Source: Clostridiales bacterium | Lineage (GTDB): Bacteria; Bacillota; Desulfotomaculia; Desulfotomaculales; VENG01 | Reading direction: 5' to 3' | NCBI GenBank assembly: GCA_016278505.1 | Contig: JADQBQ010000028.1 | Location: 31,032 to 95,031, forward strand | DNA: 64,000 nt | In this document: positions 50,587 to 59,664 of the stretch, in pieces | Layout: each line of letters starts with the position of its first letter | Position numbering within the stretch: the first letter of the stretch is position 1 | Made by a program: the position numbers and the translations under genes | The notes under the pieces: generated by a model | Seen by the model: only the letters and a program-made list of their open reading frames with translations | Databases searched by the model: none | What the model was told of the DNA's origin: nothing

Positions 50587-50629
50587 AGTACAAAAAACCT
50601 TCCTGGATGTCAGGAAGGTTTTTTGTACT
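50587..50629 (+). terminator. Strong terminator after mrp
   Basis: A 19-bp perfect stem pairs 50587-50605 with 50611-50629 (core CCTTCCTG/CAGGAAGG) with TTTTTT in the 3' arm. It can act in both directions. Confidence 0.9.
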
Positions 50630-50947
50630 TTTGTGAAATAAATAATTTTTATCATAATGTAGATTTTTACGAAAAAATATATTATTTCGTTAATTGGTGT
50701 GCTATAATTATTGACGGTTTCTATATTTTTTAACTAAATAAATTCTAATTTTTTGTCAATTAGGCGACAGCCTATATCTTCCCCTTATGCCATAATTTAA
50801 AGACCACAGCTTTAATATGGCGCCCTTTTTATAAGCCCATGGGTTTTTACTGAGTAAGGTACCTTTTTTTCAAGAATTGCAGCAATATTTAAGATGTTCA
50901 GAATGGTGCAAACTAATTTAAGAGAATGGAAAGGAGAGTTATTTACT
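50630..50947 (+). promoter_or_regulatory. frd leader with candidate promoter
   Basis: TGCTATAAT at 50700-50708 is a good extended -10 without an obvious -35; TTGACG (50711-50716) with TAAATA (50735-50740, 18-bp spacer) is a second option. A short palindrome TAGGC-GACA-GCCTA lies at 50761-50774. The leader is over 200 nt long with no coding potential seen. Confidence 0.4.
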
Positions 50948-51583
50948 ATGCTTTCCCAAAGGATTTTAACCAAAAATCCTAAGGCCGATGCTTACCTTGA
51001 CGCCATAGAGATGGCGACCGGTATTTGTCTGGTAAGTTTCTTATGGGCACACATGCTATTTGTGTCCACCATAATCCTCGGCCCGGAGGTATTTAACGGC
51101 CTATCTGAGTTCTTCGATATCTATTTACTTTCGTATATAGGTGTCCCGGCTATTGCCATAATAGGCCTCATTCATTTTGTAGTGGCGGGACGCAGAATTC
51201 CTACCAACATCAGAGATCAAAAGATCATTTGGCAGCACGCTAAACAGCTTCGTCACACCGACACTTGGACCTGGATATTTCAGGCCATCACCGGCATGGC
51301 AATACTAGTACTGGCAGCACTTCACATATGGGCAATATCCACCGGATGGCCCATTCGTGCTGAATCCGCCGCCGAACGCATGCAAGCTTTTTGGTGGTTT
51401 TACTTGATTCTTCTGGCTTTAGGCGAATATCATGCCAGCATTGGCCTCTACCGTGTGTTTGTTAAGTGGGGCTGGTTCCCGCGCAAACCCATTTTCTTCG
51501 TACTTAAAGTCGTTACTGTAATCATTGTTGCCCTTGGACTAGGTGCCATGTGGGTCTTTCTTCAACTAGGAGGTGCAGCATGA
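50948..51583 (+). CDS. frdC: Fumarate reductase/succinate dehydrogenase cytochrome b subunit
   Basis: 211 residues, ATG at 50948 behind AAAGGAGA. Five membrane segments with conserved histidines (LWAHMLF, GLIHFVV, LAALHIWA, LGEYHASIGLYR) that would bind two haems, as in the di-haem FrdC of the Wolinella/Bacillus type. It links the enzyme to menaquinone. Overlaps frdA as ATGA. Confidence 0.92.
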   Translation: MLSQRILTKNPKADAYLDAIEMATGICLVSFLWAHMLFVSTIILGPEVFNGLSEFFDIYLLSYIGVPAIAIIGLIHFVVAGRRIPTNIRDQKIIWQHAKQLRHTDTWTWIFQAITGMAILVLAALHIWAISTGWPIRAESAAERMQAFWWFYLILLALGEYHASIGLYRVFVKWGWFPRKPIFFVLKVVTVIIVALGLGAMWVFLQLGGAA

Positions 51584-53385
51584 GCGCTTATAAAACTTAT
51601 GTAACTGATGTATTAATCGTTGGAGCAGGATTGGCAGGAGAGCGTACAGCCGTTGAAGCAGCAGAAAACGGACTGGATTCTATTATTCTAAGCCTGGTTC
51701 CACCACGCCGTTCCCATAGTACCGCTGCCCAAGGGGGCATGCAGGCATCTCTGGGGAACTGCGCCATGGGTGAAGGGGACAATCCTGACATTCACTTTCA
51801 AGATACGGTAAAAGGATCGGACTGGGGATGCGAGCAGGATGTAGCTCGCCTTTTCACAGAAACAGTACCCATAGCCGTACGCCAAATGTCACACTGGGGT
51901 GTACCCTGGAACCGTGTAGTTGCCGGTAAAAAGACTCTTCCCGACGGAAGGGAACTTGAAGAAAAGAAAGAAAAAGAAGGTCTTATCACCGCCCGCGACT
52001 TCGGCGGCACAGCCTTCTGGCGTACTTGTTATACTTCCGACGGCACCGGACACACCCTGCAGTACGCCATGGACTCACTGGTATTGAAACATGGATGTAC
52101 GGTGCATGACCGTATTGAAGCTATATCCCTCATTCACGACGGTGAAAAGTGTATAGGCGTAGTTGCCCGTTCACTGCGCAACGGTGAGTTGATTGTTTAT
52201 GTAGCCAAGTCCACCGTTATTGCCACCGGTGGTTACGGACGCCTTTACGGAGCGTCTACCAACGCTGTGATTAACGAAGGTAGCGGCATGTTTATCGCGC
52301 AGGACACAGGCATTGTTCCTCTGGGTAACATGGAAGCTGTTCAATTCCACCCCACCGGAATCGTTCCGGTATGGATTCTAGTAACTGAAGGTGCCCGTGG
52401 TGACGGTGGTTACCTGTTGGATAAGAACCACCACCGCTTCATGCCTGACTACGAGCCCAAGAAAAAAGAACTGGCTTCCCGTGACGTTGTATCACGTAGA
52501 ATGACGCAGCACATTCGAGCAGGCTACGGGGTAGAAAGCGAACACGGTCCACACTTGTGGCTGGATATTCGTCACCTGGGTAAAGAGCATATTTATACCA
52601 ACCTGCGTGAGATTGCAAATATATGTAAAAACTTTGCCGGTATAGATCCGGCCAATGAATTGATTCCTGTCCGGCCTACCCAACACTACAGTATGGGCGG
52701 CGTTAGGACAAACGCTGACGGGCATGCCTATGGTCTTAAAGGACTATTTGCCGTCGGTGAATCTGCATGCTGGGATCTGCACGGCTTTAACCGTCTGGGC
52801 GGTAATTCCCTGGCAGAAACCATCGTCAGCGGCATGGTTGTAGGCAAGAAAGTATCCGAATATACCCTGGGAGCTTCCCTGGAATACTCGGAGCAAACCA
52901 TTAAAGACGAAGTTACCAAACAAGAGAATCGCATCAAAGATTTGATCTCCGGCAAAAACGGAAATGAAAACGTATATAAGATCCGCGGTGAAATGGAACA
53001 GACATTGATGAATTACGTAGGCATCTTCCGCAAAGGGGAAGACCTTCAGACTGCGGTAGACAAGCTCCAAGAATTACACCAGCGGGCCCAAAAAGTAGGG
53101 CTTCAGTCCAGCGGCGAAGGGGCAAACCCCGAGCTTGCTTCAGCCCTTAGGATTAGAGGCATGGTTCGCCTGGCTCTTTGCATCTCTTACGGTGCCCTGC
53201 AGCGTACCGAAAGCCGGGGCAGCCACGCCCGGGAAGACTACCCCAAGCGGGATGACGAAAACTGGCTCAAGCGTACACTGGCCTACTGGCCGGAAGGCGC
53301 AGAATTACCGCAACTAGACTACGAACCTGTTACAATCACCGAACTGCCGCCGGGTGACCGCGGCTACGGAGAACATGCCGGTTAG
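51580..53385 (+). CDS. frdA: Fumarate reductase/succinate dehydrogenase flavoprotein subunit
   Basis: 601 residues, ATG at 51580 behind TAGGAGGTGCAGC. FAD motif VGAGLAGERTAVEA, the histidine of RRSHSTAAQGG that carries covalent FAD, and the active-site region QFHPTGIV. Interconverts fumarate and succinate. In a sulfate reducer this serves fumarate respiration or succinate-based propionate oxidation. Followed 11 bp later by frdB. Confidence 0.95.
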   Translation: MSAYKTYVTDVLIVGAGLAGERTAVEAAENGLDSIILSLVPPRRSHSTAAQGGMQASLGNCAMGEGDNPDIHFQDTVKGSDWGCEQDVARLFTETVPIAVRQMSHWGVPWNRVVAGKKTLPDGRELEEKKEKEGLITARDFGGTAFWRTCYTSDGTGHTLQYAMDSLVLKHGCTVHDRIEAISLIHDGEKCIGVVARSLRNGELIVYVAKSTVIATGGYGRLYGASTNAVINEGSGMFIAQDTGIVPLGNMEAVQFHPTGIVPVWILVTEGARGDGGYLLDKNHHRFMPDYEPKKKELASRDVVSRRMTQHIRAGYGVESEHGPHLWLDIRHLGKEHIYTNLREIANICKNFAGIDPANELIPVRPTQHYSMGGVRTNADGHAYGLKGLFAVGESACWDLHGFNRLGGNSLAETIVSGMVVGKKVSEYTLGASLEYSEQTIKDEVTKQENRIKDLISGKNGNENVYKIRGEMEQTLMNYVGIFRKGEDLQTAVDKLQELHQRAQKVGLQSSGEGANPELASALRIRGMVRLALCISYGALQRTESRGSHAREDYPKRDDENWLKRTLAYWPEGAELPQLDYEPVTITELPPGDRGYGEHAG

Positions 53386-53396
53386 GAGGTATAAAA

Positions 53397-54146
53397 ATGG
53401 GTAATCGAACTTTAACCTTTAAGATTTTTCGTTATAATCCCCAGAAACCCGAAGTAAAACCTTATATGCAGGAATATAAACTGGAAGAAGTTTCCGGCAT
53501 GACCATCTTTGTTGCTTTAAATAAAATAAGGGAAGAGTTGGACCCCTCCCTCATGTTTGACTTTGTCTGCCGGGCTGCCATTTGCGGGTCCTGTGCCATG
53601 GTAATTAACGGGCGCCCGACTCTGGCTTGTAAAACACTGACTAAAGACTTGCCGGCTAAAATCAGCTTGCTCCCACTACCGGTATTTAAACTGGTAGGAG
53701 ACCTTGCAGTGGATACCGGAACCTGGTTCCGGGACATGGCCATTAAAACCGAGGCTTGGGTCCATACAACTAAGGAATTTGACCCTACAGCCCTTGAAGA
53801 GCGGATGGACAATAAAACGGCGCAGGAAATATACGAGCCCGATCGCTGTGTAGAGTGCGGCTGCTGCGTTGCCGGTTGTGCAACCGCCAACATCCGGGCA
53901 GACTTTCTGGGAGCAGCCGGCATAAACAGAGTAGCAAGGTTTATGCTAGACCCCCGGGATGAGCGCTCTCCAGAAGAATACTACGAAGTAGTCGGCGCGG
54001 AAGAAGGAGCCTTCGGGTGCATGGGCCTCATGGCCTGCGACGACAACTGCCCCATGGAAATCCCTCTCCAAACACAGCTTTCCTTCGTACGCCGCAAGAT
54101 GCTGGCCCAAGGCCTTAAACTAAAAACCGAAAAAGTAGCACTATAA
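53397..54146 (+). CDS. frdB: Fumarate reductase/succinate dehydrogenase iron-sulfur subunit
   Basis: 249 residues. [2Fe-2S] domain motif CRAAICGSCAM with the distal Cys in TLACKTL, then CVECGCCVAGC and GCMGLMACDDNCPMEI for the [4Fe-4S] and [3Fe-4S] clusters. Ribosome binding site TAGGAGG. Its stop codon lies within the stem of the operon terminator. Confidence 0.95.
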   Translation: MGNRTLTFKIFRYNPQKPEVKPYMQEYKLEEVSGMTIFVALNKIREELDPSLMFDFVCRAAICGSCAMVINGRPTLACKTLTKDLPAKISLLPLPVFKLVGDLAVDTGTWFRDMAIKTEAWVHTTKEFDPTALEERMDNKTAQEIYEPDRCVECGCCVAGCATANIRADFLGAAGINRVARFMLDPRDERSPEEYYEVVGAEEGAFGCMGLMACDDNCPMEIPLQTQLSFVRRKMLAQGLKLKTEKVAL

Positions 54147-54183
54147 AGAAAGAGAGAGGTTAACCTCTCTCTTTCTTTATAGG
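54142..54183 (+). terminator. Terminator of the frd operon (42-bp perfect palindrome)
   Basis: CTATAAAGAAAGAGAGAGGTT (54142-54162 region) is followed immediately by its exact complement to 54183. The arms are long and A/G- or T/C-rich; it works in both directions and abuts the mobile-element end at 54186. Confidence 0.85.
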
Positions 54184-54185
54184 TG

Positions 54186-54206
54186 GGGTCAGGCTTGAAT
54201 AATTCA
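54186..54206 (+). repeat. Solo RAYT-element end next to fic
   Basis: GGGGTCAGGCTTGAATAATTC, matching the ends of the two transposase elements. It overlaps the stop codon of the fic gene and stands in the same orientation as the end at 55027, so fic lies between two ends. Confidence 0.75.
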
Positions 54207-55010
54207 CTTATCCCACATACCCTTAGTATAATCCGACAAACATTTACGTTCCAACTTTATGCCATCGGCAAGAGCTAACGCTTTTTTCCATGTTTTTTCC
54301 GTTTCATATACAAGAAACTCATACAGGGGATTTAATTCCTCAGCTTCATCATACTTTTGTAGGCATTCGTAATAAATATTCTTATCCTCGTTATAAATAA
54401 TGAGGGGCGGGTGAGCATGCGTCATAAGATAATAATTCATGAGCGTCCTACCAACACGACCATTACCGTCTGCGAAGGGATGGATATACTCAAACTTGGC
54501 GTGGAGGTAGGTAGCGACTTTTAAAACATCATTGCCCTTATACTCATTTACTTCGGCGATCAGTTCATTCAGGTCGTTTTCCACATCCTCCACAGCGGAA
54601 CCGACTTCATGGACGCCGGTTATATAATCGTGCTTTTTAAATTCACCTGGCCGCTCCTCATTTTCAATATACCTGCGCTCATCGTAAGTTCCGCCAGTGA
54701 GCACCCTGTGAATTTCCTTAACCAAATCTATACTGAGAGGCTCTTTTTTTACGATTTTTTCCTTCAAAACCTCATAGCATAGCTTTTGATTTCGCTGTTC
54801 AAACAAGGCACGAGGGCTTCCGGTATAACTCACAACCCTGCCATTTTCAAAAATTTCTCTTGTATCATGGTAGGTAATTTCCTCGTTTTCTATCTTGCCA
54901 GAATGAAACGCAAACAGAATGCGGAAACTATCCAGATATTTATCAAGATCGGCGGTGGAGATGATTTTGTATGACTGCCACAGCACGACAACTCGTCTAT
55001 ATTGTTCCAA
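54204..55010 (-). CDS. Fic-domain protein (class II)
   Basis: 268 residues from the TTG at 55010, preceded by GGGAGGG; a longer frame begins in the mobile-element end. Fic motif HPFADGNGRVGR is intact, so AMP-transfer activity is expected. An inhibitory-helix motif SGKIEN precedes it near the N-terminus, so the protein is probably auto-inhibited. No antitoxin gene is beside it. It lies between two RAYT-type ends (54186 and 55027) and may have travelled with them. Confidence 0.9.
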   Translation of the reverse strand: MEQYRRVVVLWQSYKIISTADLDKYLDSFRILFAFHSGKIENEEITYHDTREIFENGRVVSYTGSPRALFEQRNQKLCYEVLKEKIVKKEPLSIDLVKEIHRVLTGGTYDERRYIENEERPGEFKKHDYITGVHEVGSAVEDVENDLNELIAEVNEYKGNDVLKVATYLHAKFEYIHPFADGNGRVGRTLMNYYLMTHAHPPLIIYNEDKNIYYECLQKYDEAEELNPLYEFLVYETEKTWKKALALADGIKLERKCLSDYTKGMWDK

Positions 55011-55026
55011 AACAATCCCTCCCTTT

Positions 55027-55998
55027 GGGGTCAGGCTTGAATTATTCACTTATTCGCTCCTCAAAACAGAGGATAATTTCCTGAACATAATCTGTTCCCT
55101 TGCTAACACCGGACTTTATTTTCGATATCATGGATAACGGTAAGTTAAGCTCTTGCGCCAACAATGTATTCGTTACACTGCAATGCTTTTCGCTCAACAG
55201 TACTATCGCCTTTCGTAAGTCGGATATCTTCTGGATTCTTGTCTTTTTGACAAGCTCATTAATACTTACTTGTTCCTGGAAACAAATTTTTTCTATTAAC
55301 TCATCAATACTAATTTGTTTGGATTGAATACCTATGCCTGTTGGAGGCAGCATTTTCTCTTCAGGTTGGAACTCCCGGTAGTCTCTAAGTGCATTTTCCT
55401 CCGGTTCCTGCTCCATAAACTGCAGGTATTCCTTAATTGCTTGCTTTCTTTTCTTTGAAAATATCCCTAATACTTCATCCGTGTCAACTAATCCATCGTC
55501 AACTAAATCGATATAGTGAACATGACTGCTCCATTTGTAATTTATACCTTGTCGAATATTCGCCGTTACTGGGTTTAAATGAATATATTTTATCACCTGC
55601 AGTAAATAATTTTCTTTGTCGCACAGCAATGCTTTATACCTTTGCTGAAAGACATGCCCGGTCCTACCATAGTTACGGTTGAACCATTGGGTATATACCT
55701 GCTGTAGGCGCTGCATTATTTCAGATAAGGGAGTATCTTCCACCTGTATCAGTAGATGTGCATGGTTATCCATTATACAGTATGAAAATAATTTAAAGGC
55801 GAACTGTTTTTTATACTTGGCCATCTTCTGGATATATTTTCTTTTTTGATGTTCTTTGCTAAATATCCTTTCTCCATTATTGCCTCTCACCATTACATGG
55901 TATAAGGCTCCTGGAAAATGGACGCGTGTTTTCCTCGCCATTTTTTTACCACCTGGCTAATTATACCATAAATTAGGTAATTATTCAAGCCTGACCCC
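55027..55998 (-). mobile_element. REP-associated transposase element, copy 1
   Basis: 972 bp. Ends GGGGTCAGGCTTGAATTATTC (55027-55047) and, inverted, AATTATTCAAGCCTGACCCC (55979-55998), enclosing a Y1 transposase gene. No target duplication is visible, as expected for single-strand HUH transposition. Nearly identical to the copy at 61917-62887. Confidence 0.88.
55042..55941 (-). CDS. REP-associated tyrosine transposase (Y1 HUH), copy 1
   Basis: 299 residues. N-terminal transposase IS200-like domain: YHVMVRGNNGERIF, the HUH motif in IMDNHAHLLIQ, and the catalytic tyrosine in KENYLLQVIKYIHLNPV. A C-terminal extension includes a helix-turn-helix (NTLLAQELNLPLSMISKIKSG). About 97% identical to copy 2, so transposition or duplication was recent. 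Confidence 0.92.
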   Translation of the reverse strand: MARKTRVHFPGALYHVMVRGNNGERIFSKEHQKRKYIQKMAKYKKQFAFKLFSYCIMDNHAHLLIQVEDTPLSEIMQRLQQVYTQWFNRNYGRTGHVFQQRYKALLCDKENYLLQVIKYIHLNPVTANIRQGINYKWSSHVHYIDLVDDGLVDTDEVLGIFSKKRKQAIKEYLQFMEQEPEENALRDYREFQPEEKMLPPTGIGIQSKQISIDELIEKICFQEQVSINELVKKTRIQKISDLRKAIVLLSEKHCSVTNTLLAQELNLPLSMISKIKSGVSKGTDYVQEIILCFEERISE

Positions 55999-56018
55999 TG
56001 AAGGTTTCCATACGGCAC

Positions 56019-56307
56019 CTGTCATGGTATCACCCTGTAAACCTACTCTATCTATAACCGGATTTTCTGTATCATATTATTTCTCATATCGATACGCTTC
56101 CCGAAAATGAAGTTTTGCTCTGCAAGTGAGAATTGCAAGATCTAGCACTCTGTGAAGGGGCAATTCTTCAGATTGCCTAGACCACTTTTCTCCTGTGTAC
56201 CTCCATACTTTGGCTGAGATATCTACCTTTCCCCTGTCATTCCATTGCGCCAATCCTAATGAAAGACCCTTTGCGTCTGTATTAAAAGCATATCTACCGT
56301 CAACGTT
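56019..56307 (-). pseudogene. Internal fragment of the DUF6530-like gene
   Basis: This 289-bp stretch matches 63368-63657 within the intact gene at 63234-63713 at about 95% identity and lacks both ends. It is adjacent to the right end of transposase copy 1. It marks an old duplication of the neighbourhood of copy 2 followed by deletion. Confidence 0.75.
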
Positions 56308-56437
56308 TATCTATGGCATAATAAAAATACATAGTCCGGCAGCGTAAAAGTGCAGAGTTAAATAACAAAAAAGCCTTGCCAGCAATTCCAAATCATAATA
56401 ACCTCTTGTTGGCCAAAACAGGAGGGAATGAAAGGGA

Positions 56438-56551
56438 ATGCTAGCGATGGCTCAAATTAAATTCAAACATTTGCGTGATAAAGAATACCACTCTATCGAG
56501 AACATTGCCAGGACCATTGGAGTAAACTGGCTTTCAACTCAAAGTAGTTAG
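56438..56551 (+). pseudogene. Truncated IS21-type istA remnant
   Basis: ATG behind GAGGGAATGAAAGGGA, reading MLAMAQIKFKHLRDKEYHSI then ENIARTIGVNW and a TAG stop after 37 residues. The sequence resembles the N-terminal helix-turn-helix of IS21 IstA transposases; the rest is gone. Confidence 0.5.
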
Positions 56552-56581
56552 TAGTGGCTTTTACGGTTAGTATAAACAAGC

Positions 56582-58171
56582 CTAAATAGCGATGCTTTCT
56601 AAGTATTCATCATAGGTTACACTTACATCTACCATATTGGTTGGTGTAAGTTCAATAATGCGGTTAGCAATGGTTTGCACTAGCTGACGATCATGGGAGG
56701 TAAAAAGTACATTACTGCTATAATCACGCAAACCATTATTTAAGGCGGTAATCGCTTCTAAATCCAAATGGTTGGTGGGTTGGTCCAGTAACAGTACATT
56801 GGCATGACAAAGCATAATTTTAGCCAGCATGCACCGCACCCGCTCGCCACCGGAAAGTACTTTAAGCGGCTTAAGTGCTTCCTCCCCGGAAAATAGCATT
56901 TTCCCTAAGAAACCTCTGACATATGAGTCGGCTTTATCATTTGAATATTGCCTCAACCAATCCACAATGTTCAGTTCCTGATCATCAAAATATGGGGAAC
57001 TATCCTTGGGGAAATAAGCATTGGTGACAGTAATACCCCATTTATAGTGGCCACTATCAGGCTCTAATTCACCACTTAAAATCTTTAAGAGGGCTGTGTA
57101 TGCAGCCTCATTAGGCCCAACAAATGCGATTTTATCACCTTTATACACGGTAAAGTTCACTTTATCCAGAACTTTTTCTCCATCAATGGTTTTACTCAAA
57201 TCAACCACCGTAAGAATATCATTACCAACTTCCCGCTCAGGCTTAAATTCCACATAAGGATACTTGCGATTGGATGGTTGGATATCATCTAAACTTATCT
57301 TTTCCAACATCTTTTTGCGTGAAGTAGCCTGCTTTGACTTGGATGCATTGGCACTAAAACGAGCAATAAAGTCTTGGAGCTGTTTTGCTTTTTCTTCTTT
57401 TTTCTTGTTCTGATCTCGTGCCATTTGTAGTGCCAATTGACTTGATTCATACCAGAAGTCATAGTTCCCTACAAAGAGCTTAATTGAGCCATAATCCACA
57501 TCGGTTATGTGAGTACAAATATTATTTACAAATTTACGGTCGTGCGTCACAACAATAACAATTCCTTCAAAGTCAATCAAGAATTCTTCCAACCAGGTTA
57601 TGGCCTGAAGATCTAAATGGTTAGTGGGTTCATCGAGAATAAGGATACCAGGCTTACCAAAAATGGCCTGTGCTAAAAGCACCTTCACCTTCTCTACCCC
57701 TTGCAGTTCATACATTACATTGCCGTGCAGGTTCGTCCCAATTCCTAATCCTTGTAGTATGGTAGAAGCTTCTGATTCGGCTTCCCAACCATTCATTTTA
57801 CCAAATTCATCTTCCAAATCGGCTACTTTCATGCCATCTTCATCACTAAAATCTGCTTTACTATAAAGCTCCTCTTTTTCTAGCATAATTTCATATAGAC
57901 GTTGGTTGCCCATGATCACGGCATCCAGCACGGTACATTTATCGTATTGATAATGATCTTGTTTTAAAATAGACATCCTTATACCACGTGAAATTACAAC
58001 TTCACCGGTATCCGGCTCAATCTCGCCGGAGAGTATCTTCAGAAATGTACTTTTTCCTGCTCCATTTGCACCAATAACTCCATAGCAATTACCCGGAGTA
58101 AACTTTAGGTTCACATCTTCGAAGAGCTTACGTTCCCCGTATCGTAGTCCTACATTATTTACAGTTATCAC
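56582..58171 (-). CDS. ABC-F family ATPase with one degenerate ATP site
   Basis: 529 residues, two fused ATPase domains without membrane parts, YbiT/YkpA-like. Site 1 parts are canonical: Walker A GANGAGKST (domain 1), Walker B LILDEPTNHLDL (domain 1) and signature LSGGERV (domain 2). Site 2 parts are all altered: Walker A GPNEAAYTA lacks the Lys, Walker B LLLDQPTNHLDL has Gln for the catalytic Glu, and signature 1 is LQGVEKV. ABC-F proteins act on ribosomes, in translation or antibiotic resistance. Confidence 0.9.
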   Translation of the reverse strand: MITVNNVGLRYGERKLFEDVNLKFTPGNCYGVIGANGAGKSTFLKILSGEIEPDTGEVVISRGIRMSILKQDHYQYDKCTVLDAVIMGNQRLYEIMLEKEELYSKADFSDEDGMKVADLEDEFGKMNGWEAESEASTILQGLGIGTNLHGNVMYELQGVEKVKVLLAQAIFGKPGILILDEPTNHLDLQAITWLEEFLIDFEGIVIVVTHDRKFVNNICTHITDVDYGSIKLFVGNYDFWYESSQLALQMARDQNKKKEEKAKQLQDFIARFSANASKSKQATSRKKMLEKISLDDIQPSNRKYPYVEFKPEREVGNDILTVVDLSKTIDGEKVLDKVNFTVYKGDKIAFVGPNEAAYTALLKILSGELEPDSGHYKWGITVTNAYFPKDSSPYFDDQELNIVDWLRQYSNDKADSYVRGFLGKMLFSGEEALKPLKVLSGGERVRCMLAKIMLCHANVLLLDQPTNHLDLEAITALNNGLRDYSSNVLFTSHDRQLVQTIANRIIELTPTNMVDVSVTYDEYLESIAI

Positions 58172-58215
58172 ATTGACCCGCCTTTTTATTTAAATTCACA
58201 TATCTATAGATTTTA

Positions 58216-58440
58216 TCACAAATGAACCAAATTTACACGGGAGTCTTCCAACGTTTTGACCCACGGTCCAAGGAAAAAGGTTCCAAATAATATTTGGGCC
58301 ACAGTTGCTAACCATTTAACGATTATCCAATTGAATTTAAAGAATCCCCAGTTGGTTAACCAGGAGAACAGAAGGCCGGTTAATAATGTACCCATTGCAG
58401 CAGGTATTACAATGAAATCATCAATGATCTTTATGAACAT
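58216..58440 (-). pseudogene. Remnant of a small DUF2269-like membrane protein
   Basis: 74 codons from an internal ATG; the conserved-looking text IKIIDDFIVIPAAMGTLLTG and FGTFFLGPWVKTLED resembles the C-terminal part of a four-helix membrane family, but an in-frame TAA 10 codons upstream of the ATG removes the N-terminal helices. Probably a truncated gene. Family assignment is tentative. Confidence 0.45.
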
Positions 58441-58470
58441 GAAGCATACGGGGCTTCTGAAGTTGTTGCT

Positions 58471-58680
58471 TTAACTATCTTCAACAAACCTCGCTACATC
58501 CTTTCCGCATTTTTTACATTTACCTTGGAGTAAAATACCAAATTCATCATCAGATAAAGTATATTTAACAATAGTGGTCACTCCGCAAGTTGAGCAAAAA
58601 ACGTTATTTACCAGTAGTTCTTGTTTATTTTTAGGGAGCTTAGACCATTTTTTAGCTGCTTTAAAATCTGTAACTGACAT
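58471..58680 (-). CDS. Small zinc-ribbon protein (69 residues)
   Basis: ATG at 58680 behind TTGGGGGACTAATT (a longer frame from 58716 precedes the ribosome binding site). CSTCGVTTIV and CKKCGKDVARF form two CxxC knuckles for zinc. Function unknown; short cytoplasmic protein. Confidence 0.75.
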   Translation of the reverse strand: MSVTDFKAAKKWSKLPKNKQELLVNNVFCSTCGVTTIVKYTLSDDEFGILLQGKCKKCGKDVARFVEDS

Positions 58681-58773
58681 AATTAGTCCCCCAATACCAA
58701 GATCCTGTACAGACACCCGGTTGTGTTACCTGTTTTCATTCCCAACAACATGCTTTAAACTCTCTCCCACTAT

Positions 58774-59406
58774 TTAACGTATAAAATTTGTAGCTACTTT
58801 CTTTTCTTTTTCCGGCACATCAACAGTGCCGTTTCCGTTTTCAACCAATTTGAGGAGCCATGCCATATTTTTACCAAGGACCCTCATGATTTGCACTCCT
58901 TCTTCATCTTGCACAGCTTCCCCGGGCGTGGTTCCGTGAATAACGTTCCAATAATTTGAAGTTGGTATCAGCATTTCGGAATAAGTAATATAGTGATTTA
59001 ATTGGTCAAAGGCCGTCATTCCCCCCGAACGTCTTACAGCTACAACAGCTGCGCCGACCTTGTGTCTAAATATTCCACCATTATTACCGGCAACGAAAAA
59101 GGCTCTATCTAAAAAGGCTTTCATTGTGGCACCAATTGACGAATAGTGAACAGGTGATCCTAAAATCATGCCGTCCGCTTCTTTCATTTTTTGAATCCAT
59201 TCGTTCACTTCATCCCCCGCAACGCACTTCTCATCCTTTTTCTTTCTGCATTGCCCACAGGCTAAACATCCTCTAATGGACTTATTCCCTACATGGATAA
59301 TTTCTGTTTCTATACCTTCTTTTTCAAGCCCTTCTGTAACTATTCTTATTGCATGGCAGGTATTTCCTTCCTTGTTTGGACTACCGTTAAAAGCTACTAC
59401 TTTCAT
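58774..59406 (-). CDS. Flavodoxin-fold NADPH-dependent FMN reductase family protein
   Basis: 210 residues. FNGSPNKEGNTCHAI is the FMN phosphate loop; GCLACGQCRKKKDEKC is the iron-sulfur-flavoprotein-like cysteine set; GSPVHYSSIGATMKAFLDR completes the flavin site. Typical anaerobe flavoprotein for redox or O2/ROS handling. Good AGGAGG ribosome binding site. Confidence 0.88.
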   Translation of the reverse strand: MKVVAFNGSPNKEGNTCHAIRIVTEGLEKEGIETEIIHVGNKSIRGCLACGQCRKKKDEKCVAGDEVNEWIQKMKEADGMILGSPVHYSSIGATMKAFLDRAFFVAGNNGGIFRHKVGAAVVAVRRSGGMTAFDQLNHYITYSEMLIPTSNYWNVIHGTTPGEAVQDEEGVQIMRVLGKNMAWLLKLVENGNGTVDVPEKEKKVATNFIR

Positions 59407-59473
59407 TAAATTTTCCTCCTTGTCGTCTAAAAACTATATTCTACTAAGCAGTATTGCCCATATTGTTTTTGAA

Positions 59474-59664
59474 TTATTTCCAGTTCAGTATCTCAACAAT
59501 ATTGCCTTCGGGGTCCCTCATATAAGCAACCGTCAAAGTTCCAACGCCCTCTATTTTTTCTCGACCAGTTCACCCAATGCACTACCGCCATGTTCTAATA
59601 TCTTAGCATAGTACAGTCTGACATTGTCCACCAGAAAGGCAATATGGGCAAATTCAATACTCAT
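59474..59664 (-). pseudogene. Broken glyoxalase/VOC-family gene
   Basis: Starts MSIEFAHIAFLVDNVRLYYA behind AAGGAGATCGG, and ends AYMRDPEGNIVEILNWK, both typical of VOC proteins. The middle is missing (about 64 codons remain of the usual 130) and a one-base shift in an A-run after GELVEK puts a stop in frame. Confidence 0.7.
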
